Positions 22,394-34,700 of a DNA stretch of 64,000 nt are shown piece after piece. The notes below the pieces were generated by a model, which was given only the letters and a program-made list of their open reading frames with translations, had not been told where the DNA came from and ran no database searches. The DNA is from Xenopus tropicalis (taxonomy: Eukaryota > Chordata > Amphibia > Anura > Pipidae): contig NC_030680.2 of assembly GCF_000004195.4 (NCBI RefSeq), forward strand, positions 139,871,545-139,935,544, given 5' to 3'. The stretch's first letter is position 1. Each line of letters starts with the position of its first letter. Both the position numbers and the translations under genes were made by a program.

Positions 22394-22710
22394 TTAGTCT
22401 TGATCCATAGGTTCCTCTGGAGCATCTGTGGCCTCTTCACTGTTTTCCATAGGAGACAATGTAAGGGTTTCAGTGGATTTGACCCCAAATGTTCCCAGAT
22501 GTTCCTCCTCGCTGGTGTCGGTACCCACAGTGCTCGCTGCTGCTGCGGCAGAGTTCTGCTCTTCGCTGTTCAGAGAACAGGCTGTTTCCGACTGTTCCGA
22601 TTCCTCCATCTGATGACTCTCCTCTGATGACTCTTCAGTCACACTGACTGTCTCGCTGTCCCTCTCGCCGCTGTCTGCCTCAGTGGATTCACTAGGCGTC
22701 ATTAAAGACT
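22394..22710 (-). CDS. ppp4r2: ppp4r2 coding exon 9, C-terminus
   Basis: 317 nt encoding residues 297-401 plus [13 protein letters not shown]..., an acidic Ser/Glu-rich region with [12 protein letters not shown] (compare human ENNQMEESD), and the end [20 protein letters not shown]. The acceptor is TTGTCGTTGCAG. A run of five alanines ([10 protein letters not shown]) sits in the variable part. Confidence 0.95.
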
Positions 22711-25700
22711 CTGCAACGACAAACACGTATGAGGGGAATTACACAGGAGTTACTATTTCCAATGACAAACTAAGCATTATTACTTTGAACCAAACTATGT
22801 GATAAACTACATGTATCGATCACAGCTACTTATTACACTGCAGCCAAGTCTGTAAATACAGTAATAACACTGGTTGCTATAGGTCAGGGGTCCTCAAACT
22901 TTAAAAAGGGGGCCAGTTCACTGTCCCTCAGACTGTTGTGGGGCCGGACTATAGTTAGTTAGTCCTCAAACTAGCCCCCCCCCCGACCCCCCCACTGCGT
23001 CCTCACCCCTGGGTACTACCTGTCTGCCTCAGCATGGTCCTTGGCCCCAGCGTGTCATGTCACCGAATCACACCAGCCAAAGCTAATGACACTGGTCCAC
23101 ACTGAGGCAGACGGGTAGTAGCCAAGACACAGCGGCGGCTGGGTAAATTAACTTGGGGGGCTGTATCCGGCCCATGGGCCGTAGTTTCAGGACCCCTGCT
23201 ATAAGTGGACTGAAGTTACCTTTCCCCATATTACTGAACAGCTTTTGTTTTATAAAGTTTAACACTGTACAGAAACTTTACCAGATTCACAGCCTCGAGC
23301 CTCTACTTAAGGGCCCCACACACTAATGTCCGTATTACATTACGATTTTAAATAGGTTTATAACAAATCTGGAAGTTTTGGATTCGGGGGAAATACAATC
23401 CTGCACAAAGGTTTGGCTGAACACTCAACGATTATATAGATATGTAATTATTAGCCAAATAGCTGTGGTTCAGTGATTTAACTTTAAATCTGTGGCCAGC
23501 TGAACGTTACAATGATTTGTTCAAAATTGTTGCCTAATTCAAATTAGGCTCCAGATTTCGTTAATAATTACATACGTATATAATTTCAATAAAGTAAGAG
23601 ATTGGTAAACAGGTACTAAGAGGAAGAAGAAGCAGCAGCTGCCAGGTATTCAGGTCTCACCAGATTTGCCTTACACTGCTAATGATAAATTGTGATATCT
23701 TGGAGCAAATTGCCACTGTAAAATTCCTTAAATGGCACCTAAAAAATGTTTTTCCCCACCAGAGGTGTATGCCAATTGAGCCCACACTCCAGTAGTGGAA
23801 TATAGTTTTTTTTCATTATAATATGCCCCTTGCCAGCGCTAAGGAAACACCCCAAACGGAATGTGGGCCCTATCAGCCTGCAGCTCTGCTGGGAGGGAAC
23901 AATTTCTCAGTGATAAGGGCCCTTTAACATCTGAACCTGCGCCAAGCCAGCCTATGGCAGCTGAATGCAGATGTTGTGACCTGGCTTTTGTGTCTCCAGA
24001 CAAGCCCCTCAGCCCTGTTTATTAGATACAGGCATATCACGGCACTTCCACTAAGTGATAATATACTGCAACAATGAGCAAAGCAGTGATCCTGCTATTA
24101 AAATCCATCTTTAAGAAATCTAAAACTTCCTTAGCCCAATGAGAGCAGGAGAAAGTGTGTGGCCAAACCGGATTGTAGAGGTTATGCTCTGTGCAAATCA
24201 GCTCGTACCTTCATCTGCAGCCTGGGCTGACTGGCAGCTTTCTTTGTCTTTATCCGCACTTGCAGATGCAGATTCCGCTTCCTCTGCCATTTCAGTGGAG
24301 ACCTCGCTCGATGCGTCTGGATTAGCACACGCTGCCTCCTCCTCTTCTGTATCAAACTTTAGTCTCTTGACTTCGTGTTCCTCAGTCTCTGCCGAGTCCT
24401 CAGCTGAATGCTTGTTTTTTGGAGTAGTTGCTTGGGATTCATCTTCCGACGCCACAGAATCACTGAGAATATAATAAAGAAGGCTTACAGGGGAGGGGTT
24501 TGAATTAACACAGGAAACTGAACGGCAGCTGCGCTTTGGCCAGTCATATGTTCATGTGAGATAAGATTATTCCTTGAGGGGCAACGGCCACAAGGGGCTG
24601 ATTCTCGGCATTGGGATAGACGCAGACCAAGAATCAGCCACTGTGCTCCAAACAGCCTTTCCACGTGTCTGTACCCGGAGCCACTGTACTCAGGCTGACA
24701 GTGAGTTCGGGGTGCAGTAACATCTGAACATTGATTGGAGCATAGGGGGCGACTCCTGGTCTGCGCTTATCCACAGGCCAAAAATCTGCACCATACAGCT
24801 TAAGCCTAACAAATGAGTGAGGTCACAAGACAGAGCATAATTACCACCATACAATTTACAAGAGAATGGTGATATCTTATACAACTACATTCTATCTACA
24901 TCCTACAACACATCTACAAACTGATTTCTCTGGTATTAGGCTGGCAGTCATTCTTCCATGTTGTGATGGATTCTGAGACTTGAAGTCACTGGTCACCATG
25001 GGAAGCAGAAAGACTTCAAGTCCCAGAATATATAAATTTGTTTAGCAATATAGCAATATAGCAAGGTTAAGGATTTGAATCTATGGAAGTAGAATTCAGA
25101 TAAGTCTAGATTCAGCTGCCTAGTTAGCATGCTTTTCCCATTCAAACAAAAACACTGCCTTTATATCACAAAAAAGTGTTTTTAATTTATGTCTTTTTAA
25201 CGTGAGGGTCCAACTATATTAAGTGAGCTCTTGAAACCTTTGACAGCAAAATCCAATCTCTCTTGAGGAACGGACTCATAAGTTCTCTATATCAGTCTGT
25301 AAACCAATAATAAACAATTTCTGTAAAATAGTGCGTATCGTGCAGCATGATCTCCAACTATGTTCCTAAGATGAATACCACAACGCTGTGTTTCACACTG
25401 CCCATATAAGACAAAGGCACCATTGTACTATGAGTATGAAATAACAACCTCTGACTCTTTTCTTTCTGCTGCAAGTCCGACTCATTATTTTCCATACTGT
25501 CAGGCAAACCATTTGTGGTCATTGGGCTTGACAAGGAGAATTTGGGTCGATTCACTGGTCTTGGGGTTCCAGGACCATTAACATTTGACCTAAAAAAAAA
25601 AAAAATCAACAGAAGATATTTTATGAAAAAAAACAAAAAACAAACTATTCCCCTTTAATGTCATTAAAGAGATACGGACACCAGAAATAACTTTTTTTAT

Positions 25701-28700
25701 GACTTTCATAACTGTCTTTGCATGATATTTATAATTTTGCCTTATAAGTATTTGCCCAATGTTTTTACATTCCCTATCTGATCCCCCATGTTCCTCTATG
25801 AGGGGGCGGCCATATTTGTGCAGCAGGAGTCCGTTAGCATTAGAAGCTGTAATGGACAGGCTGAGAAGGGACAGGTCAGGTTTAGGGACTTCAGGTAACA
25901 ATTACTTAAAAAACAGCTCTATCAGTGAAAATAATCAACGTGACCTATAGGGAACTTTTAATGTACAATAATAATATTTTAGAGTTTTTTTTTTAGTGTC
26001 AGTATCACTTTAACAAAGGAAGAAGTGTAATTAGTATGTGCACGACATACCTGTCTGTATAACTCTGGGAGTTACTTGGAAACATAACGCCATTCATGCG
26101 GTTCAGACTGGTAGAACTGTTTTTCCTATAAGGAAATGTTACATTTAGGTGAGTAGTGAACAAAGGGAGGTTAAATCATTTTACAAATACAGAGAAGTAT
26201 TTTAATAGAAGGGATGTCCGAATAAAAAAAAACACCAAAACAGAATGCTGTTCCCCAGATGCAAGACTCCAAATACCACAACTCCTTTTCGTGTCATCAG
26301 ACCTGGGAAGATGGAGAAAGTGACATACTTTAACTTTGGTATAGTAGCTGCAGTCCTTGACATCTGCTTTGTCTTACCGAACGCAGTTATAGGTGGTGCT
26401 CTGGGATTTCTAGCAGCTTCTATACAGAAGGCATTTTCTCCATCTTCCCAGACAGAGTTCAAAGCAGCGTGCAAGGCAAGCTACCCTGACTGTTTTAGTG
26501 GAATTGGTAGAGAAGGGAGCAGAAAATAGCAAGGGACAGACAGGTACTGTTTTATACTGCAATTATATTTACAATTAAACTTAGTTTTTTGTTTTGTTTT
26601 TTAAATTTGTGTATACTGGAAGTTTCTTGGCATATACTTCAGTTAGGCAATATTTTAAACTAGGTGGACATCCCTTTAGTGTCAGTACTGAATGTCCTAT
26701 TCCAACAGCCTTTTCCCACAGCTACATGGTTTGAAATCAGCGATCCCTACCCTGTGGCTCATGAGCAACATTTTCACCAACCCCTTATAGATGTTGCTCT
26801 CCGTTGCTCTCTGACTTGGGTGCAAGTTTTGGAGGGTGTACTGCCAAATAGTCAATCACAGGGTCACCTTTTTACAAGACTAGCACTTCTGCCAATTTAA
26901 CTCAGATAGTCTGCACAAAGAACCCACAGAAAGCTAAATGCAAGTCCCTACAAGGTACTGAATTGGAAACACTTACTCAGAAGAAGGGTATACACAGCTC
27001 ACAACCATCACATTCTGCAAAAGGAAAGAAACATTTGATGAGTGCAAAGATGAGGATAATACAAAATTATTTCCCCCCCCCTTAATTTACATGAATGTAT
27101 AATTATTCCTAGCATTTTAAGCCTATATAGGACAACCTTTCTTTCTATCTCCAATTGCCCTTGTCCAGTCTGGTTGGACTGGAGCATGGGCAGCCATTAA
27201 AGGATTTATAGAGGTATAGCTGTTGCGTAAAAATGCCCTGGGTTTGCTCAGTGTACAAGGAGGGATACCATAATCACAACCTGAAACTGTCTCTGCCTTG
27301 CCCTTAAGAATTTCTGAACCTCAGAGGAAAAAAATAAAACTAATGTAGTGTAGTGGATATCACTATTGGTATAAATCTAAATTTACCTTTTCTACTCCTC
27401 TCAGAAATTTGTCTGTGCCTGTGTAATTCCTTCGTGGGTCTGTCAGTAATTCGCAGAGCCGCTGAATAGTAAAAGGAGTACTGGAAAAAAAGCAAAAAAA
27501 CACATTAGCGGAAAAAAGGGGAAACAAAGAATGCAAACTAATATTATATGAAATTATATAATTTATTGTGCGTTAACTTGATATAAGTTGATAAGTTAGA
27601 TTCCAGTTTCACTCAATCCAGGTAATTTGCACTGTTGCTGACAGTGCAATTAAATAAGTTCCCTCTAGATGTCACTATTAAACATACAGAGCACTTTTTG
27701 TCACTAGTGTCCGAGGCCCAGGCACAGGAAACAAACAGCCACTGCATGCTTCCGACACCCAACTTGTGACAACGAGCGATGGACATCAGTTCTGCAACAG
27801 CCCTTAAGGCTGATGTCCCACAGAGCGAGTTAGTTGCCCCCCAACGACAGATCTCTGCTACTGCGGCTTTCCAAAGTTGCCTGCAGGAGGAAACTCTGCA
27901 CAACTTTGGAAAACCAAAGCAATGCACAGGCCCTTTCACCGGTGATTGTTGCCGGTGGAAAGGCATTTCGGAGCGGTTAATTGCCTGCAATAGCAGAGTT
28001 CTACCTCAGGCACCCAACTCACTCAGTGGGCTGTAAGTCTAACAGTCCTCCATCAAAAGCAATTTCCAGCGGATACCTTTGATCAGTGAAGGGTGGGATA
28101 GTCTGGGGGTAATACCTTTGATCAGTGAAGGGTGGGATAGTTTTGGGGTTGTACAAGTCCTAACAGGTTGTCCACTTGCTCCGTTTCCAACCAGCGTTTG
28201 TATTGGTTCTTCAATCAATAACAGCCATCTTTTAGATTTCAAACTGGACAGGGCCCTCTCTACCTCTTGGTTATGTTTTTTTTCTATGTAATCTGTATGC
28301 TCATTCTATACACCTATTTATTGTACAGCACTGCAGAATATGTTGGTGCTTTATAAATACTGGATACTGACAGGGTCATCAGCTTTCACCAACACCAGGA
28401 AATGGAGCTGAGACATTAAGCAACTGCACTGGCTTTGCCAAGGCCACAGAGAATCAAACCCTAGTTGTCCAAAGTTATATCCGTGCATTTGAGCCATCAT
28501 ATGTAGATTGTAAGCTCGACTGGCCAGAGCGCACTGCATATACTCAGTTGCTTTATATTCCATGCTGATTATTATAGCCAGAGCAGGAGAACACTAGCAG
28601 GGGAGTCCTAGGAAAAGTTGAGTGATAATCTGGGACAGTGCTGTTCAACTTTTTACATGTAACAAGTCAATTTATATCTCATACTGCTTGTATGAAGCCC

Positions 28701-31700
28701 AGAATGTAGTAACACGGATATCATACAAAGGAAGTCATTGGAGGCCTCAAGTAGACTGGAGGCTACAAGAAATAAGTTAGATACTCACTAAGTGCTCAGT
28801 TTCAGTTATTTCCATCTGTATTCTGGAACCACAGATATGACCAGCACCCCAAGCTCTACCGGTGCAGTTGCACTCAGCAGATACAGGCAGTAGTGATGCT
28901 TGGTGTGCATACACACGTACTGAACTAGACACAGAGGGGTAATCTCTAGGGGAGAGGACAGAGTACTTGCATTTTATGGTAGAAAAGAATGTGATTACAG
29001 AAGCACCCCCCCCTTACTGACCATGGAAGCAACTGCCATTAAGCACAAAGCCATTATGTTACCAAATACCAATTTTTATTACTGAAATCTCCTCCCTTCT
29101 CCTGCATTCTGAATCCTTTTACAGCCTCTCCCTGGCCTTTTTGCCTCGCAATAATGTTTAACATTACATTGCATGCAGCGACCCTCTACAGTAACCTGCT
29201 TATCATATGAAGCCCAACGTGAAAATGTGAGATACTTTCCTCTCAACTCAGTTTGTGCAGTTCAATGACACGCCTGTTTCTGTTCTTGTTTTTATTTTCA
29301 TGGGCCCCAAATTAGCTGGCTGGTGGGGGCCCCAGTCTGAGTTCAGCTAATCTTCCTTTTTGCAGGAAGTGTAGCAGTTAGGGTGAGATTAGGGGTGAAC
29401 ATCTTTGGAGTGTAAGTGGAAACAGCATACAGAAAAAACCCCATTCATGAATAGGGAGAACACAAACTCCTTGCAGAGCTAGGTCCCCAATGCTGCAATG
29501 CTGACCACTGTGCCACTGTACAATATGGCTGAATTTTTAATGCGTTGATTTATTTGTAACCCTCAAAGTAGTGGCTTTAAAGCCAAAACATCCAAAATGC
29601 ACAGATTTAACCCAATTTTCCACTTCTCTGCACTCTTTATGCACTTACAATTTAGCAGTAAGATTTCAGCGTTGTAACTGCCCCAGAGGTATCAAAAATA
29701 AAGATTTCTCTTCTGTGAAATAGACCAGTTACAGATACCATTGTAAGTTGTTTGGAACTGAACACAGACAAATGTGCCAGACAGCACAGCCAAACTGGCC
29801 ACAGATCCGGCTGCTTGCCCTTAGGTAAAAAGCATATGAGCACATATTTAAGCAGCTTTAGTCTTAGAATTAAAAAATTGTACACAAGGAGAACATACCC
29901 ATTAAAACCAGTGACAATCTTTAGTATTCTCTGCTTCATCTCATCAAAAGGAATATATTCCACATTTGGGTTTGGAGATCCTCTTTGATCAGGAGCAGAA
30001 GAGCGGAAATCATCCATTACCTTCTCCAGTTTAAATACGAAGTACTCTTTGAATTGTGGCCACTGGACCCTGCAACACAATTTAGTAGGATAAACACTAT
30101 TCAACTGTTGCATTGAAACCATAAGTAGCAAAATCAAATTTTTTGGAAGAGCTGTCTGGGTCAAAACTCCGAGATTGATGCATCAATTGGCCAATCGCAA
30201 CACCATAGCCCCGCCCCCCTAAAGTCACCAAATCAACCCCATGTCACTGCCTGCCCCTCCCCAACCCCTGTGATGTCACCACCTGCCCCCTTCCTGGAGT
30301 AAACAGCCGAAAAAGGTGGTAACCCTAGCAGGGACTGCGGCTACAAAACATTTTTCCATGGAGATCTCAGCAGTGCTGCCTATTTTGTTTACAGTTTCTC
30401 AATTTAAAGGAGAAATAAAGCTAAATGAAAAATTAGGCTACACCTGCACAGACATTTAGCAGTGAAGATCTGCGCCTCCAGGTTAACACAATATAAAATT
30501 CTTGATACAAGACTAATAATAAGCTAGTGTTCAAGGGTACCCCCCCCCAAACAGCCCCACAAAGATCTGAACTCCACAAAAAAGTGGAATTCAAATCCAT
30601 GTAGGGTGAATTGGGCAATAGTGGTTTCCTCTCATATAGGTATCGAAATGCGCTATAAGCCACATTAAGGGTGAAGACGCCCGGAGCTACTTAGTAGCAG
30701 CTACTTGTCACTGCTACTAAACTCCAGAAAATCCCCTGCCATAGACAATACTGAGAATTGCCTCTGCTAAAACACACAGACAGTTCTCAGTAAATGATCA
30801 GCATTGTCTATTTTAGTAGCCACGACAAGTAGCTGCTACTAGGCGAGGCCACAAAGACCCAGGCCTAGGGCGGCAAAAATTTAGGGATGCCTTGCTGCAC
30901 AGAATATTTGCTCCCACACGAAGCAATGGGGACCTCTCCCCACTGCTTCAAATGAGTTTAAATGGGCTAACACGCGTGGGGGATGGGGGAAGGCGAATGG
31001 GGCCGGCCTCGGGGTGCCTGGATAACAAATCTGGCGCTGCTAGTAGTTCGGTAGTAGTAGCTGCTTGTCACGGCTACAAAACCCAGGAAATCCCCTGCCA
31101 TAGACAATACTGAGAATTGCCTCTGCTAAAACACACATAGAGACAATTATCAGTAAATTATCAGCATTGTCTATTTTAGTAGCCGTGACAAGTAGCTGCT
31201 ACTTGTAGCTCCATGTGTCTTCACCCTAATGCTTGAATGGGGCGGAGTTTCACACTAGGCAAGGAAGTCAGTAAATGAGCTGTAGTTGAACTGGCTGTAA
31301 TGGAGAGACATAAATCTGGATGCAGGGAGAAAGGTGTGTTATTCTGAGGGCTGTACAGAATAAATTTAAAGATTTACAAATAGGTTCACTTATTCTTTAA
31401 AAGAAAAAAACTTGCAACTTACACAGTCTCTCCAGTCTTTGCAACATGACAGAGAAATTGGTCGAGTTCAGAAGAAGCTTCCTTCTTCCCTCTTTTTTCA
31501 AAATCTAATGAGAGAAAAGCAACAGTGAGTTCAGTATAGGTGCAGAGAGGCAGTGATTTAGCAGAAGAGCCTTCATCCCAAACATATTAACAGATGTTCC
31601 TGTTCAGAGAAGTAAACGTTGGCAAACCTTTTATCTACGGGACCATTCATTTAATGCTACAAACAAATGACACAAGAGGGAAAACCATAATTTAGATGAA

Positions 31701-34700
31701 GATGAATCAGACACACTGGGTTTTGTTTTTTTCACTAACAATCCCCAGTTTGGCTGAAAGGCAGTTATATTAACTACAGTAACTGTTCCCAATTAGGTGC
31801 TTTGGAAAGCTAATCATTGCCTAAATATTAAAAAAAAATAAAAAAAAAGTGTGTGTGGGTCAATTAGAGGTTTGAAGAGAAAGAAAAGACATAAAACTAA
31901 GAAGCACTAATGCTCCGGCAGCTACAATCATGAGGAGTTGCACTGCACTAGGAAGGGCACTACGTTAAAGCAAGAGCCATGGTGCGGATGTTATTTGTTC
32001 AGTTGCTAATAAACAGAGTGCAGACGGAGAAAGTGCAAAGCCGGATTAAGCAGGGGAGGGGGAAGGGGACAAGGAAGCACAAGCTATATATATGATGGTG
32101 TTGCCTTTAAACACCTGTATATTTAGGCAGGGAATGTGCCCCAGCCAGGAGAAAGCGTTACACCTGCACCCCTGCACCTTTAGCCACAGGACAGTGGTAA
32201 TTCTAAAACATCACTTTTCATTAAAGCAAATGTCCACGTTCCCCTGGCACAGAGCTGCGGCCATACATATTTATCCCTGCTAAAGTGCATCGGCCATCCT
32301 TCTTTTAATAAGGCAAAGTCCATTAATCCCTATTATAATTACATTACAGATCCAGCTCTTGTCCAGTGCCATATTCAAGGGTAATCCCTATCCTTATAAG
32401 CAAAGGCAAAGCCACACTTACAGAATTTTTGTACCCAAGTGATCGGCCGTTTAGTCGATCGGACAGGTTAGAAAATTTAGGTTGGATAATTGTATTTTGG
32501 TTGGAGGTATTGTGTATCTGACGATGCCCTTAGGGGACATTTCATGTTCAGAACAGCCTCCCATTTGTTATTTTTAGGGCTTTATCCCTCAATTTCAGTC
32601 TGAATGTTAGTTTTAGACTGTTGTATATAAACGTACTATCGCTAACTGAACGTTCGTTGGAAGAATAATAAAATATAAAATGTGTATTGCCACCTTTAAG
32701 CTGGCCATACACGCACCAATATCGTACGAACCCTTGTTTCGTACAATATTCGGTGCATGTATGGCAGCTCGACGAGGCGAATGATATCGCAAAGCCATGT
32801 TTGCCAATGAGTTCATCAGAAAGCCGGGAATCAGCCCCTACGCTGCGAACATCCTTCCCCAGGTGCCTGCTCACAGAGCCATTGCTCAGACTGGATGCAG
32901 GCACAGAGAGCTGATTTCAGCGCCAAAATGTGCATTTTGGCGCTGAAATCCACTCTTTATGCCGGCACCCCAGCCAATGGCTCCGGGTGGAGCAACAGGG
33001 AAAGGCCAACGCCAGCATAGGGGTTGTTTCTCTGCCTGAATTTATCTGAAGGCCAAGAATCAGCATGGTGCAGCATTAGCCTTACGGTAACAAAGCTTCC
33101 CTCAACAAATTACTTAAAGGGATCTTCACAGTGATACTCAGATTTAAAAAAAAATAAATAAATAATAATAATTTTTGTGGCTTAATGATTTAGCTTTTTG
33201 TTCAGCAGCTCCCCAGTTTGGAGTCTCAGCAGCTATCTGGTTGCTAGGGTCCAGTTAACCCTAGCAGTGGTTTGACTGGGGGACTGGGGCCTGAATAGAA
33301 ATATAATTAGCAAAAAGTATCAATAAAAAGAAATAGTTCTATTGGCTGTCCCAGCCAGTGACCCCCAAATGAATGCCGGAGTCAGAACAGGAAGGAAACA
33401 GCGATGTGTGGGTCACCAACTAAAGCACCCTCCTCAATTTAAGCCAACATGCCTTCATTCCTCTTATACCTGTGACCCACTCCTTGCCGATGTCACTGTA
33501 GATGGGGTTCTACGAGCCCAGTGTATATGGACAGAATCTGGCCCACCATCTGCTGAAAGAGTGTTGCTCCGGCCCCAACCCATGGGTCATGTGGTTCTGT
33601 ATTGTGCAAGAGCCCACCAAGGCCCACTGGGTGGTATGTGCAAGATGGCAGTTCTGTATTTAGCAAAACACTTACCAGGTGCATTAATAACATGGCACCA
33701 CCTCAGGGATTTAATCTTCCCTCTCCTTTAACATTTAAATATTTTCCAATAATATTCATTATAGGTAGGATGCACATTCCATCTATTTAACCCTAAACCC
33801 ATTCGCTCCCCCCTAGCCACACGTATTCACTAGAGAGGGGGCTGCCAGACTGCTTGCCCAAAAGGATACTTTCTTCATAGAGGTCTGGTTCAGAGACACT
33901 GACAAATGCAATATCACATTGCTTCATCTATGGATAATTTGGGTCACAGAAGTATGTGGGGAAGGGCAGGGTCGGACTGGGCCGCCGGGAAAAATCCCGG
34001 TGGGCCGCAGCGGCCCAGACCCGACCCCTGCCAGCGCTCCCCCTCCCGAACGCTCCTCCCCTGACGCGTCAAATGTATGCGCTCGGGGGAGGATGTCGGA
34101 AGGGGGCCCCTACGAGGGGGGGGGGGTTGAGGACACGCCCGGCTGAGTGCACCTGCAGGGCCCCTGGGATGGGAGCCCCGGTGGGCCCTTCACACCCCAC
34201 ACTGACCTATCTATCCCCTCACATACAGACCCACACTGACCTATCTATCCCCTCACATACAGACCCATACTGACCTATTTATCCCCTCACATACAGACCC
34301 ACACTGACCTATCTATCCCCTCACATACAGACCCACACTGACCTATCTATCCCCTCACATACAGACCCACACTGACCTATCTATCCCCTCACATACAGAC
34401 CCACACTGACCTATCTATCCCCTCACATACAGACCCATACTGACCTATCTATCCCCTCACATACAGACCCACACTGACCTATCTATACACTCACATACAG
34501 ACCCACACTGACCTATCTATCCCCTCACATACAGACCCACACTGACCTATCTATCCACTCACATACAGACCCATACTGACCTATCTATCCACTCACATAC
34601 AGACCCACACTGACCTATATATCCCCTCACATACATGAACTGTGTGTCGCACTGAAGAACCCCTGAATGGGAAGATTATTTTTTTCTGCTCTGAGTAAAA

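Noticed and set aside
26245..26529. 94-codon ORF with a hydrophobic stretch
   Set aside because: Inside a MITE in a ppp4r2 intron, wrong strand for the gene, no family resemblance.
29652..30164. A 170-codon single-exon gene
   Set aside because: Only 29899-30069 is coding (ppp4r2 exon 3); the rest reads through introns on both sides past clear GT and AG sites.
34189..34637. CRISPR-like 34-bp repeat
   Set aside because: Head-to-tail minisatellite with no spacers.
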